A stretch of DNA of 64,000 nt from Paragorgia papillata (lineage: Eukaryota > Cnidaria > Anthozoa > Scleralcyonacea > Coralliidae): the NCBI GenBank assembly GCA_035771165.1, contig JAWNZC010000258.1, positions 124,001 to 188,000 of the forward strand, given 5' to 3'. The notes beneath the pieces were generated by a model. That model saw only the letters and a program-made list of their open reading frames with translations. It was not told the DNA's origin and searched no databases. Made by a program: the position numbers and the translations under genes. Shown one piece after another: positions 43,845 to 52,537 of the stretch (within the stretch, counting starts at the first letter, position 1; each line of letters starts with the position of its first letter).

Positions 43845-45056
43845 ATGAATACAGAGAGAGAAGTTGAATTAGAACCCGGTTATAACCGGTTACACAGAAG
43901 TTCAATAACTGGGGAACGAGCCCGGAATGTAATTACTTTCAACCCCAATTCTGCCAATGCAGGAGAAGTTATTTACATCCACATTCCAAAACTCAAACCA
44001 GGGACAACATTAGTTCCTGACAAGATGTTCCTCCTGTTTGACTTTAAGAATAAGAATACCAAATCTTGGTTTAATAACAATCTTGCAAGACAACTCCAAG
44101 AACGGTTGGAAGTAAGATTTGCAGGAGAAAAAGTCTATGACAACACAGGAGAGAGTCTTTTGGGGACTTACAAAGATTTGTGGTTGGACAAGCATGAGAG
44201 AGCCAACATGATTGAAGATGGTATCGCGACAGAAAATCAGCGAAAACTTATTTCGAAATCTGATGATGCCTCTTCTGACACATATGCTGCTGTATATGGA
44301 ACAAAACAGAGGATCAAGTTGGACATGATTTTAAAGGATCATGGGTTATATGCACCACACAGTATGGCGAATGATTTACAATATATCATCACTCTTCCAA
44401 AAGCCACCGATATTATGAAGGCACAAAGTAGTCAATCTGTGGCTGGGTATGTTCTGGAAAATATCGAGTTGGAATATGAAACCATAACCAACTTTGCCTT
44501 GGTCCAGGAGATTGAAACCTCTTACCAAGCTGGTCGTGCACTTTCCTTTGAACATGTAACTTTGATGAAAACCACACCATGGGCTGCTGCCACAACATTA
44601 ATTAATGAGACCATCAATCTGCCAAGAAAGAGTATGAAAGCGGTTGTAATGTTGTTTACAAAAGCAACCAGAAGTGGGTCTGAAGAATTTGTGTATCCCA
44701 ACATTGAAAGAGTCAAAATTACCATTGAAGGAGTTCCAAACAGCATTTACTCCCAAGGCATCCCAAAAAGGAGATTGTTTGAAGAGGCTGAGCGACTTTT
44801 CAGACATACTAATTATCCAACAATTCAAGCTGATGAATTCTTTACAGAAAACCAGTTTGCACTTGTTGTGGATCTTCGGTCGATTAATGACAATGCTGTC
44901 TATGGAGATGGTACAAAACTTATGACCACACAATCTGGGATTATGTTGGAAATTAAAAAGAAAGCAACAGCAACAGATCTCAGATGCCATGTTTTCATTC
45001 TGTCAGATGGTCTGTTGAAAGTCCAAGGAGGAGCATTCCAAAGTGTCAACTATTGA
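43845..45056 (+). CDS. probable double-jelly-roll major capsid protein, 403 aa
   Basis: This is a soluble, beta-rich protein without membrane segments. It sits just before the packaging ATPase and the probable minor capsid gene, the usual capsid module order. Visible blocks include NVITFNPNSANAGE at the N terminus, LVPDKMFLLFDFK, YKDLWLDKHERANM, DHGLYAPHSM and GVPNSIYSQGIPKRR. I recall similar proteins in cnidarian Polinton-like elements, but no catalytic motif exists to confirm it. The length (403) fits the shorter double-jelly-roll capsids. In-virion role: hexon-like shell subunit. Structure prediction would decide. Confidence 0.65.
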   Translation: MNTEREVELEPGYNRLHRSSITGERARNVITFNPNSANAGEVIYIHIPKLKPGTTLVPDKMFLLFDFKNKNTKSWFNNNLARQLQERLEVRFAGEKVYDNTGESLLGTYKDLWLDKHERANMIEDGIATENQRKLISKSDDASSDTYAAVYGTKQRIKLDMILKDHGLYAPHSMANDLQYIITLPKATDIMKAQSSQSVAGYVLENIELEYETITNFALVQEIETSYQAGRALSFEHVTLMKTTPWAAATTLINETINLPRKSMKAVVMLFTKATRSGSEEFVYPNIERVKITIEGVPNSIYSQGIPKRRLFEEAERLFRHTNYPTIQADEFFTENQFALVVDLRSINDNAVYGDGTKLMTTQSGIMLEIKKKATATDLRCHVFILSDGLLKVQGGAFQSVNY

Positions 45057-45133
45057 GAATGTTTGTAAGATTAAAAAATTTGGTAATTCCAAACCCAAAA
45101 ACTTGGCAAGACTTGGTAAATTTCCTAAAATAA

Positions 45134-45769
45134 ATGACAACTGAAACCGAAGACCCAAAACCATTTAACATTATAATTGTTGGAATGACAAGTTGTGGAA
45201 AGACTCATTATTTACTAAAAAATTTAGAAGAAAATTATAAAAAAAAATTTGAAAACATAGTTTTAATATGTCCAACTTTTGTATGGAACAAAACATATTT
45301 AGAATGGGAACATTTACATGACCCAAGATTTTTTGTAATTCCTTGCGACCAAGATGAGTCTGAAGATTTTTTAAAATATGTTGTTGACTATTGCAAAGGA
45401 ACACCAAGTCTTATCATCCTGGATGACTGTGCTTCTGGACAGAGTGTCAAAAACCGGACCAGCGAATTGGTAAAACTTGGATTTGGAGCCAGACATATGA
45501 ATATTAGTACAATAGTTGTTACCCAGCAACTGACAAGTATTGCAAAACCATATCGGGAAAATATTTCAAAACTGGTTACCTTTTACAACCCAAACAGAAA
45601 AGACATGCAAGTTATTTTGGATGATTATTTAGACATTCCAAAAGAAGAAGAAAAAAAAATAAAAGAAACATTAAAATCAAAAAAATATTCAAAATTAGAG
45701 ATCAATTTAATCCATCCCTATGACCACAAAATTGTCGAACCATTTGGAAAAAATTTGATAAACTTTTGA
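45134..45769 (+). CDS. A32/FtsK-type genome-packaging ATPase, 211 aa
   Basis: Walker A GMTSCGKTH at residues 17-25, Walker B LIILDDCA at 93-100 and a sensor-like VVTQQ at about 118-122 are all present. The order and the short length match the HerA/FtsK-superfamily packaging ATPases of adenovirus- and PRD1-like viruses, virophages and Polintons. It would power loading of the linear DNA into the capsid. It lies 77 bp after the capsid gene and 12 bp before the minor capsid gene, so the three probably form one late module. ATG overlaps AATAAATG. Confidence 0.93.
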   Translation: MTTETEDPKPFNIIIVGMTSCGKTHYLLKNLEENYKKKFENIVLICPTFVWNKTYLEWEHLHDPRFFVIPCDQDESEDFLKYVVDYCKGTPSLIILDDCASGQSVKNRTSELVKLGFGARHMNISTIVVTQQLTSIAKPYRENISKLVTFYNPNRKDMQVILDDYLDIPKEEEKKIKETLKSKKYSKLEINLIHPYDHKIVEPFGKNLINF

Positions 45770-45781
45770 ACTTTAAGATAA

Positions 45782-46429
45782 ATGAGGAATCTAAGAATAT
45801 TGTTGAAAAACGGAGAAACAACAGTAAAATTTGAAGATCCTTTGATCATTGAGGATACAAAATTAATGGTTAAAGATGCGACAGTTTTTTGGGATTACAA
45901 CAATTTAACGAGTCCAACTTTTGTTATGCATGGAACCAAAAAAATTAGCTTTTACAATGGTTATTGGACTGTTGGCATGATTATGAGGGTTTTAAAGGAG
46001 AACGAAATAAAGTCAGAATTACTTCCTTACAGTTGTAAAATCAGATTATTTCCAACAAGAAATCTTTCCCTGCTTAAACTTGGTCCTTTGCTAGGATATC
46101 CAGAAACAACAGTAATTAAAGCTGGCGCAAACATGGTCAGTCCAGAAACAGTCAACATAAATCTTGGAATGAGATTTGTATGCATATCTTGCGAAATGAT
46201 TGATGGAACTAGGACATCATTTTCAGGAAAACGGGACAGAACTGCTGCAGTTCTTCCAATTACAACAAGACAACTTTTGAAAGGGTCAGTGGAAAAATTT
46301 GCAAACATTAATTCTGAGGCAATGTTGGACAATGGTGTTTACAACGAACTCAAATTCAAAGTTGACCACAATGTTGGCGACATCCTTCTTGAGATTTTCC
46401 TATGTCCACAGAATTATGAGACTCCATAA
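45782..46429 (+). CDS. probable minor capsid (penton-like) protein, 215 aa
   Basis: A beta-rich protein of about the size of Polinton penton proteins. Its central part (LGYPETTVIKAG ... VNINLGMRFVCISCEMIDG ... AAVLPI) follows the pattern seen in Polinton minor capsid proteins: a glycine turn near the middle, then alternating hydrophobic strands with a Cys-rich strand and a loop. It is next to the ATPase and major capsid genes. A single-jelly-roll fold is expected but not proven. The start follows GATAAATG. Confidence 0.55.
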   Translation: MRNLRILLKNGETTVKFEDPLIIEDTKLMVKDATVFWDYNNLTSPTFVMHGTKKISFYNGYWTVGMIMRVLKENEIKSELLPYSCKIRLFPTRNLSLLKLGPLLGYPETTVIKAGANMVSPETVNINLGMRFVCISCEMIDGTRTSFSGKRDRTAAVLPITTRQLLKGSVEKFANINSEAMLDNGVYNELKFKVDHNVGDILLEIFLCPQNYETP

Positions 46430-46435
46430 TAAAAG

Positions 46436-46618
46436 ATGATTATTGACATTGACAAATATAATTCTAGCAAAGATTTGTTAAATTATTTGGTAAGATTGGA
46501 ATTAATTCTCAAAAATGACAAAGACCAAAATTTGACAAACTTGAAGGCGGCTGTAAAAAATTTGATATCTGCTTTAAAGAATTATGTAAAAGTAATTGAA
46601 ATTTTAAAAATCTTCTAA
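46436..46618 (+). CDS. small helical protein, 60 aa
   Basis: A 60-residue, wholly helical-looking product, starting MIIDIDKYNSSKDLLNYL and ending KNYVKVIEILKIF. It begins 6 bp after the minor capsid gene with AATAAAAGATG, like its neighbours. There is no recognised domain. Its place in the capsid module suggests a virion or assembly part. Confidence 0.55.
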   Translation: MIIDIDKYNSSKDLLNYLVRLELILKNDKDQNLTNLKAAVKNLISALKNYVKVIEILKIF

Positions 46619-46633
46619 AACTTCCACCAAAAC

Positions 46634-46663
46634 TTATAACAAAATTTTGTTATAATTTTTTTT
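46634..46663 (+). terminator. TTATAAC hairpin with eight T
   Basis: TTATAAC (46634-46640), loop AAAATTTT, GTTATAA (46649-46655), then T8. It closes the capsid module. The following TTAATATATTAATAAATG repeats the layout at 43806-43847. Confidence 0.68.
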
Positions 46664-46676
46664 AATATATTAATAA

Positions 46677-46907
46677 ATGAATAAGAACGAGGTTGTAAAT
46701 GAACTATACGAAGCAGCTTTGATTACAGTTTCAGCTGTTGGTGTTAGTATGGTTGTTAAAAAATTAACAGGACAATCTTTAGCAGCACCAGCAAGTATTA
46801 AAGAAACAGCAAAACTTGGGCTTGCAGTTGCTGGAGGATTGTTTGTGGTAAAAATGGCGCAGGATAAGGGATACATTCCGAAAAATGTGGATCCAAAGAA
46901 ATTATAG
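46677..46907 (+). CDS. small membrane protein, 76 aa
   Basis: Two hydrophobic segments: ALITVSAVGVSMVV (about 14-27) and AKLGLAVAGGLFVVKMA (about 45-61), with a polar end GYIPKNVDPKKL. The form is a helical hairpin in a membrane. It is followed at once by another membrane protein. It could sit in an internal virion membrane, but the family function is unknown. Confidence 0.7.
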   Translation: MNKNEVVNELYEAALITVSAVGVSMVVKKLTGQSLAAPASIKETAKLGLAVAGGLFVVKMAQDKGYIPKNVDPKKL

Positions 46908-46961
46908 AGAAAAGACTTGACAAAAATTTGAACTGCAAGACAAAAATATTTCCCAAAATAA

Positions 46962-47360
46962 ATGGCATCAATGATAGCAGGAGGATTATTTAATGCAGTT
47001 GCCTTTGCAGGTGCTGGATATTTGTTCCAATCATTTAACAAACATGGTTATGCTGAAGAAGCAAAAAGACATAATTTAGCGACAGAACGACTCCAAAAAG
47101 ACAAAGAAAGATTCTTTGAGAATGAAATTAAAAGAAAGGACAAAGTCAGGGAACTCCAAGATGAAATCCGGGATGCAAACTATGACATGGCAGTAACATC
47201 AAAAGCTTTCCAACAACTCCATGAGATCCAAGAAGAAAAACCAGTGGAACCAAAACTTGAAGATTATTACCAACCAAGTGATGAAATGGAAAAATATATG
47301 ACAATTACTGTAACACTTTTGGGAGCTGGTGCTGGTTGGTTGTTGGCGGTTGTTGTTTGA
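46962..47360 (+). CDS. two-membrane-segment protein with coiled coil, 132 aa
   Basis: N-terminal hydrophobic segment (MIAGGLFNAVAFAGAGYLF, residues 4-22), then about 60 residues of charged helix (KRHNLATERLQKDKERF onward). A linker YYQPSDEM leads to a C-terminal hydrophobic segment (TVTLLGAGAGWLLAVVV). I recall the same layout beside capsid genes in cnidarian Polinton-like elements. A virion membrane or scaffold role is inferred. It ends shortly before a bidirectional hairpin. Confidence 0.72.
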   Translation: MASMIAGGLFNAVAFAGAGYLFQSFNKHGYAEEAKRHNLATERLQKDKERFFENEIKRKDKVRELQDEIRDANYDMAVTSKAFQQLHEIQEEKPVEPKLEDYYQPSDEMEKYMTITVTLLGAGAGWLLAVVV

Positions 47361-47414
47361 ATTTTTAAAATATTGGTAAAAATTATAACAAAATTTTGTT
47401 GGAGAGTAAAAAAA

Positions 47415-47435
47415 TTATAACATTTTTTGTTATAA
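47415..47435. terminator. bidirectional hairpin at a convergent junction
   Basis: TTATAAC (47415-47421), loop ATTTTTT, GTTATAA (47429-47435). A related half palindrome AACAAAATTTTGTT lies at 47386-47399. A + gene ends at 47360 and a minus gene ends at 47476, so the hairpin sits between two transcript ends. Confidence 0.68.
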
Positions 47436-47475
47436 GTTTTAAAGGAAAGTTTTCAAAAGTTTTTCTCAAAGTTTC

Positions 47476-48129
47476 TTAAAGATTTTTTCCTTCTTCAATA
47501 ATTTTTGTGTACTCTTTGCACTTTCTGATACCACTCATTTCTTCTATTTTTAAAACATTTTCGACACTGAGTGCATTTCCAAAAACTTTGAATCCTGTTT
47601 GGTATGGTATGTATGCGTTATCTTTTTTAGAATAATTTAAAATGTACCTAATCTCGTCAAATGTTTTTGATTCTGCCAGAGTTGGTTTCTTCATTTTTTT
47701 CATAAGATCATTTCTTTGACAAATTCCCAAAATAATGAACATGATGAATTTTACACTAAAAGTTTTTTCTGAAACCAAACCCAAACCTTTAAGATGATCT
47801 TTTGTTTTTAAGAAAAATTTCATAATTTCGTAACCAACGATTTCATCCTCCTTCGGAAACATTTTCCAGAACATTTTGGCATAATTTTTAAGGAGGAGTG
47901 GTAAGTTTTTTTCTCTATGGTTGTAAGCATGTAACTTTTCCAACTCCATACCACATTTTCCACAAATTATGAATCCTTCAATCCCTTCCTTCTTACCCAT
48001 ACAACATCTGCTTTTGTTTTTGTAAGTTTCGAGTTCCAAAAGACTTTCATTGAAATCTTTGGGCTTTTCTTCTTTAATTTCAATAATTGGGAAACCTGAA
48101 ACATTTAAAATTTGATACGGCTTTGACAT
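47476..48129 (-). CDS. hypothetical protein with a zinc-ribbon-like N part, 217 aa
   Basis: Cys42-Cys43 and Cys56-X2-Cys59 (FIICGKCGME) form a possible zinc ribbon. The remaining 150 residues look all-helical. The GFIICGKCGMELE segment recalls the second half of a TFIIB zinc ribbon, and a helical cyclin-like part would follow, so a TFIIB-like transcription factor is one idea. The first Cys pair is not the usual Cys-X2-Cys, which weakens this. Start context AAATAAAAGAGATG on the minus strand. It lies 9 bp after the next minus gene's stop. Confidence 0.7.
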   Translation of the reverse strand: MSKPYQILNVSGFPIIEIKEEKPKDFNESLLELETYKNKSRCCMGKKEGIEGFIICGKCGMELEKLHAYNHREKNLPLLLKNYAKMFWKMFPKEDEIVGYEIMKFFLKTKDHLKGLGLVSEKTFSVKFIMFIILGICQRNDLMKKMKKPTLAESKTFDEIRYILNYSKKDNAYIPYQTGFKVFGNALSVENVLKIEEMSGIRKCKEYTKIIEEGKNL

Positions 48130-48138
48130 CTCTTTTAT

Positions 48139-49335
48139 TTAAATTAATTTTGATATTCCTTTAAATAGCACGAAAACAGTTCCGATTGAAGCCCCAAAAA
48201 CTTCTGGCAATCTGTTGTCAGTTTTTTCAGATGTTACAGATGGTGTAAGGATTCCTGGTTTGTATTTTCTTTCAAAATTTTTTGGAAGTGGTTTTACAAA
48301 AGTTTCGCCAACCGGTTTTGGGGATTTGCCAATATTGAGATTCCTGTTGAGTCCAAGAGACATTCCAGTTGTGGCCAGTGTAAGAACATTATTGAAACCA
48401 CTAATTGGATTAATAAGAATTCTCATGTCCGATGGGATCAAAATTAAACCAGGACTTATGGCAAAATTCAGAACAACATTTGTGGACTTGATGGCCTGCC
48501 TCATATTCGAAATAGAAACAGTAATATCATCTTGTGCGATCGTATCCTCCATTAACTTTTTGAACACTTCTTGTGTTTGCAAACTTTTAGCACCTTCTCC
48601 AACAATGACCCACCTCGTCTTTGCTTGGGCTCCCAAAACACAGTACACAAAAGATTCTAAAGATTGTTGGAATAATTTCTGACCCAATAGTGTTAACCCA
48701 TTGGAATCTTTGGGAACAAAATGTTTAAAATCATCGGGATACCTGGAACCAGCTGACACCAATTCTTCATATGTGTTAACTCTTCCGTAACTCTCTTTTG
48801 TCAAATTTACATATCTAACTTCGTAACCAAGATCTTTCATATCTTGTGTAAATTCTTTCGCATCCTGTGTTGAGTTACTTATTTTTTTAACCCAAACATC
48901 GTTGGGATTGTGTTGCAAAATTTTTATGACATCTTCTGTTAAAAACCTCCTTAATTTGTTTGGATGTTTTAAAAATCTCCTTACTTGGAAAACATAATGA
49001 TAATGGACAATGCTTGTTAAAAAAGAAGACCGAAATCTTGCAAAACCATTCTTGAAATGGTAGTCAGAAATACCACACAAGTAGCTTGCAACATAACTGG
49101 CAGCAATGGCTGTAAAATATGGAATAGTAAGGAAATCATTTATGTTTGGATTCCTTGTTTTCATTGGCTGCTGAAAAGTTAAATCAATGGGAATCAAATT
49201 TACAATAAAATTCTCTTTTTCATTTACAAAAATTGTAATGGTGTTGATGTTTACAAATGCTTTTGGTTGTTTGGAAAAATTTTGGACTGATCCTGAAACA
49301 TCCCATTCTTCGGGCCATTTTTTAGATTCTGTCAT
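48139..49335 (-). CDS. large hypothetical Polinton protein, 398 aa
   Basis: No known motif is recognised. The N-terminal 55 residues are beta-like, then a hydrophobic stretch (PYFTAIAASYVASYLCG) and a basic Arg-rich helix region (YVFQVRRFLKHPNKLRRFL). The middle has FVYCVLGAQAKTRWVIVGEG and the end is hydrophobic (VFGASIGTVFVLFKGI). Its size and conserved look suggest a structural or packaging protein. It is divergent from the integrase gene with only 26 bp between the two ATGs, so both are likely controlled from one short shared promoter. Confidence 0.75.
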   Translation of the reverse strand: MTESKKWPEEWDVSGSVQNFSKQPKAFVNINTITIFVNEKENFIVNLIPIDLTFQQPMKTRNPNINDFLTIPYFTAIAASYVASYLCGISDYHFKNGFARFRSSFLTSIVHYHYVFQVRRFLKHPNKLRRFLTEDVIKILQHNPNDVWVKKISNSTQDAKEFTQDMKDLGYEVRYVNLTKESYGRVNTYEELVSAGSRYPDDFKHFVPKDSNGLTLLGQKLFQQSLESFVYCVLGAQAKTRWVIVGEGAKSLQTQEVFKKLMEDTIAQDDITVSISNMRQAIKSTNVVLNFAISPGLILIPSDMRILINPISGFNNVLTLATTGMSLGLNRNLNIGKSPKPVGETFVKPLPKNFERKYKPGILTPSVTSEKTDNRLPEVFGASIGTVFVLFKGISKLI

Positions 49336-49361
49336 TGTTTATTTAAAACTTTTGAAAATAA
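49336..49361. promoter_or_regulatory. 26-bp divergent promoter region
   Basis: The whole space between two divergent start codons. It reads AAATAAACA before the minus ATG and AAAATAA before the plus ATG. With genes leaving in both directions, the AATAAA pieces cannot be poly(A) signals here, so they must belong to the starts. Confidence 0.6.
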
Positions 49362-50345
49362 ATGGAAGATGAACTTTTACTCATTGATCTTGAGTTACGA
49401 GATATTTACTACAATCCTGTAACCGGTTACCAATCCATGGAAAAACTTTACCAAGCTGCTGTAAAAGAAAACCCTTCAATAACCCGAAAACAAGTTAAGG
49501 AGTGGTTACACAGTCAAAAAGTTTTTACATTGCACAAACCTATCAGAAAACCAAAAAAATACCAGAAAACATTTGTTAAAAATCTTGCCGACCAAATGCA
49601 AATGGACTTGGTGGATATGGCAAAATTTGGTTCTGAAAATAATGACCAAAAGTGGATATTGACAGGTATTGAAATTTTGTCAAGATTTGGTTTCGCTGTT
49701 CCTGTCCATAGAAAAAGTACTGTTGCTATGGTGCCAGGTGTTTCAAAAATGTTGGAAGAATTTAAGAAAAGATTTGGCAAATATCCAGAAACAGTACAGT
49801 TTGACGAGGGGAAGGAGTTCTATAATGTTGGGGTAAAAACTCTTTTGAAATCTTTAAACATAGAATATTTTTCATCCAGATCCCACAGAAAGGCTGCACT
49901 TGTGGAAAGATTTAACAGGACTTTGAAAACCAGAATGTGGAAATTTTTTACTTTTAAAGGGAACAAAAGGTGGTTAAATAGTTTAGACAAATTTGTGGGA
50001 AGTTACAACAACACGATCCACAGCACTATTAAAATGAAACCAAAAGATGTTAATGATGGCAACCAATCCAAAGTTTTCTTTACCCTATATGGGATCCCAC
50101 CATTAGAATCCCAAGTAAACCCAAAATTCAAAATTGGGGACAATGTCAGGATTCAAAAATACAGAAAAAACTTTGCAAAAGGTTATGATCCAAATTTTAC
50201 AAATGAAATTTTTACAATATCAGCAGTTTTCAGAGGAGTCCCAGTTATGTATAGAATTCGGGATAAGGAGGAGGACATTATGGGAAAATTTTATGGCGAG
50301 GAGTTGGTTAAAGTTATTGGGGACCAAACATCCGACCAAACATAA
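49362..50345 (+). CDS. Polinton integrase (rve, DDE family), 327 aa
   Basis: The catalytic core is clear: Asp82 in MQMDLVDM, Asp148 in VQFDEGKEF and Glu182 in AALVERFNRT, with 33 residues between the last two, as in retroviral-type integrases. SSRSHRKAALVERFNRT is the usual rve block. The C-terminal region (KFKIGDNVRIQKYRK) is an SH3-like DNA-binding fold, as in Polinton c-integrases. It joins the TIR ends to target DNA and makes the 6-bp duplication. The gene looks intact. The N terminus (1-60) looks helical and probably contacts the ends. Confidence 0.96.
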   Translation: MEDELLLIDLELRDIYYNPVTGYQSMEKLYQAAVKENPSITRKQVKEWLHSQKVFTLHKPIRKPKKYQKTFVKNLADQMQMDLVDMAKFGSENNDQKWILTGIEILSRFGFAVPVHRKSTVAMVPGVSKMLEEFKKRFGKYPETVQFDEGKEFYNVGVKTLLKSLNIEYFSSRSHRKAALVERFNRTLKTRMWKFFTFKGNKRWLNSLDKFVGSYNNTIHSTIKMKPKDVNDGNQSKVFFTLYGIPPLESQVNPKFKIGDNVRIQKYRKNFAKGYDPNFTNEIFTISAVFRGVPVMYRIRDKEEDIMGKFYGEELVKVIGDQTSDQT

Positions 50346-50349
50346 ATAA

Positions 50350-51924
50350 ATGGCTGAAAATATTGAAATGAATGATCTAAACCCTGAACAAGAACAGGAG
50401 GCTGAAACAACTTTTGAAACATCTTTTGGATCTTCCTATTTTAAAGAGCTTGACGATCTTTTTGAAGAGTTTGAAAATGTTTATGGGGTTGATGACCCTC
50501 AACTAGTTGACCGAGATGAAAGAGAAAAAATTATTGAAAGACTTACTAAAAGACCTATACAATTTAAAGAAGAGTCGGATGAATTATTTCGGAAAAGAAT
50601 GAAGGACTTTTTAGGAAATGTGAGCAGACGACAAAGTTTAGATGTTACAAAGCAAAAGAAAGAATTTTTTTACGAAGAGTTAAGTCAAACAGTAGTTGGG
50701 AGTGATGGCAAAGCAAGCAAAAAATTATTAAAAGATAGTGCATTTTCATTTGATCCAAAAACATTTAAGGTTGATGGACTTAAGTTTGAAAATGTACTAG
50801 TTCTTGTTAGAGATGCTAATAGCGGCGAATTTGAATATTCAAAAGGAAAAGGGCAAAAAGTTCTTAACAAAATTAAAAAATTTAAGGATTTGTTAAAGGA
50901 AGTAAGTGTCGAACATTCAAAAACTGGAGCTGGAAGGATAGAGGAGGATCTCAACATTCCTCCCCAAACAGCCGAGGCAGTCCAAAAAGCAGTTTCTAAA
51001 GATTTGGATGATGAAATAACAATGTTAAGGGATGAAATGGAAACCAAAAATGAAATTTACAAATTAGCAACAAATGAAATGAAAACCGAACTAACAATAT
51101 TAAGGGGGAAAGTAGAAGACCAAAATAAAATTAAGAAAGAAATATCAACACTAAGGGAAGAAATTAAAGAGAAAAATGAAATTCATGTAGTAGTTATCGA
51201 AGAACTAAAAATGTTAAGGGAAAAAATCAAAATGCAAAAAGAAATGCAGGATGAAATAACAATGTTAAGAAACAACATTGGAATAGAAAATATAAGCAGT
51301 ATTCAAGAAGATGGGGAAAGCAGCAAACACCAAGATGGCGACAAAATTCTTAGAGAGCTTGCTGGAATCCTGGATCCAAAGGGAAAAGACGCAGCAGAGC
51401 AACTAGAATCTGTTGAAGTCAACAAACCATATTTTGAAGATTTGCTAAAAGCCGAAACAGATCCAAGAATGAAACAACTTATTGACACCACTATAAAAGT
51501 TATTACCTTAAAAGCCGACCAAATTAGAGTAGACGAAAATATGCAAGTCAAAGAAGAGGAAACAAAAGAAAGAATTAAAAAAAATATTTTAGTAAAATTT
51601 GAAAAATTTAAAGAATGGGTTAAAAATAATATGGGAGCAACAGCTGCGATTGCCATCTCCATTGGTGGGATCATAACAACTGTTGTTCTAGCTGGAAAAG
51701 CTGCTGTTGTAACGACTGCAAAGGCAACAGGAGCACTTGGCAAAGCATTGGCAAAACTTGCAAAAGCTGCTTGGCCCATATTGGCACCAATTCTTAGCAT
51801 ATTGGCAACTGCATTATCCTGGGGAGCAAAGGGACTGGCATGGTTGGCTAAAAATTTGTGGATCCTTGCAATAGCTTTGACATATTTTGTTTACACAGAA
51901 TACAAAAATTATAAGAAAAAATAA
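50350..51924 (+). CDS. coiled-coil membrane protein, 524 aa
   Basis: It begins 4 bp after the integrase stop. The order is an acidic N terminus, then a mixed domain (to about 215). A coiled coil of about 110 residues follows with repeated EITMLRDEMETKNEI and EISTLREEIKEKNEI units. After another linker a hydrophobic C terminus (from about 423) has GATAAIAISIGGIITTVVLAG and a long second region ending FVYTEYKNYKKK. A membrane-anchored rod is the likely form. Family unknown; a virion membrane or spike-base protein is inferred. Confidence 0.75.
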   Translation: MAENIEMNDLNPEQEQEAETTFETSFGSSYFKELDDLFEEFENVYGVDDPQLVDRDEREKIIERLTKRPIQFKEESDELFRKRMKDFLGNVSRRQSLDVTKQKKEFFYEELSQTVVGSDGKASKKLLKDSAFSFDPKTFKVDGLKFENVLVLVRDANSGEFEYSKGKGQKVLNKIKKFKDLLKEVSVEHSKTGAGRIEEDLNIPPQTAEAVQKAVSKDLDDEITMLRDEMETKNEIYKLATNEMKTELTILRGKVEDQNKIKKEISTLREEIKEKNEIHVVVIEELKMLREKIKMQKEMQDEITMLRNNIGIENISSIQEDGESSKHQDGDKILRELAGILDPKGKDAAEQLESVEVNKPYFEDLLKAETDPRMKQLIDTTIKVITLKADQIRVDENMQVKEEETKERIKKNILVKFEKFKEWVKNNMGATAAIAISIGGIITTVVLAGKAAVVTTAKATGALGKALAKLAKAAWPILAPILSILATALSWGAKGLAWLAKNLWILAIALTYFVYTEYKNYKKK

Positions 51925-51942
51925 AAACAAACACCATTATAA

Positions 51943-52446
51943 ATGAACACAGAACATGCAACGATGAACGATGAAAAAAATGAAGAACCGCAAAACTTGA
52001 CACTTAGGGAAGACTTGATCCGCCTATCCTTTGCAAAGGAGATCAAATATTCGGAAGCATATTTAAAAAAAGCTTCAATGAACCAACTAGAAAAAATTAA
52101 ACAGAACTATGATAGGGTTCAACTTGACAAAACTACAACACTGCTAACTGAAACCCTTGTAACCAAATTTTCAGAATTATTGGAGCAACTGGATTTGGTA
52201 CAAGATGACGAAAAACTTGATGCCGAATTATCATCAAACAAACTTTTCTGCGATGACGTAAAATCCATGGTTAGGAAAATTTCGCCCTATATTCCAATGA
52301 TTGGTTTGCTGACGGGTGGTATCATTATTGCAAAACATGTGTGGGACAAAGGGCCAGGGTTAAATAAAGATGTTTCAGTACAAGATGCTGAAAATATTAA
52401 TGAAAATTTCGATGGTGGCGGTTCTATTGATTCCAATAACAGTTGA
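51943..52446 (+). CDS. membrane-anchored protein, 167 aa
   Basis: A charged helical N-terminal part (to about 110) is followed by one hydrophobic segment (YIPMIGLLTGGIIIAKHVW, about 114-132) and a polar Asp/Asn-rich tail. It follows the previous membrane protein by 18 bp with TATAAATG at the start, so the two are probably expressed and used together. No family recognised. Confidence 0.7.
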   Translation: MNTEHATMNDEKNEEPQNLTLREDLIRLSFAKEIKYSEAYLKKASMNQLEKIKQNYDRVQLDKTTTLLTETLVTKFSELLEQLDLVQDDEKLDAELSSNKLFCDDVKSMVRKISPYIPMIGLLTGGIIIAKHVWDKGPGLNKDVSVQDAENINENFDGGGSIDSNNS

Positions 52447-52472
52447 AATGATATTGCTTAAATTTTTACTTC

Positions 52473-52497
52473 TTTCATAACTTGTTTTGTTATGAAA
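52473..52497 (+). terminator. strong hairpin after the membrane-protein pair
   Basis: Stem TTTCATAAC (52473-52481), loop TTGTTTT, stem GTTATGAAA (52489-52497). Nine perfect pairs, core the same CATAAC/GTTATG as the other hairpins. Confidence 0.65.
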
Positions 52498-52537
52498 AAA
52501 TTGAATTTAAAAGAATGGTTTTTAAAAATAACAATAA

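Noticed and set aside
48215..48682. 155-codon + frame inside the minus-strand 398-aa gene
   Set aside because: No AATAAA start motif and no recognisable domain; the minus frame is longer and fits the divergent promoter.
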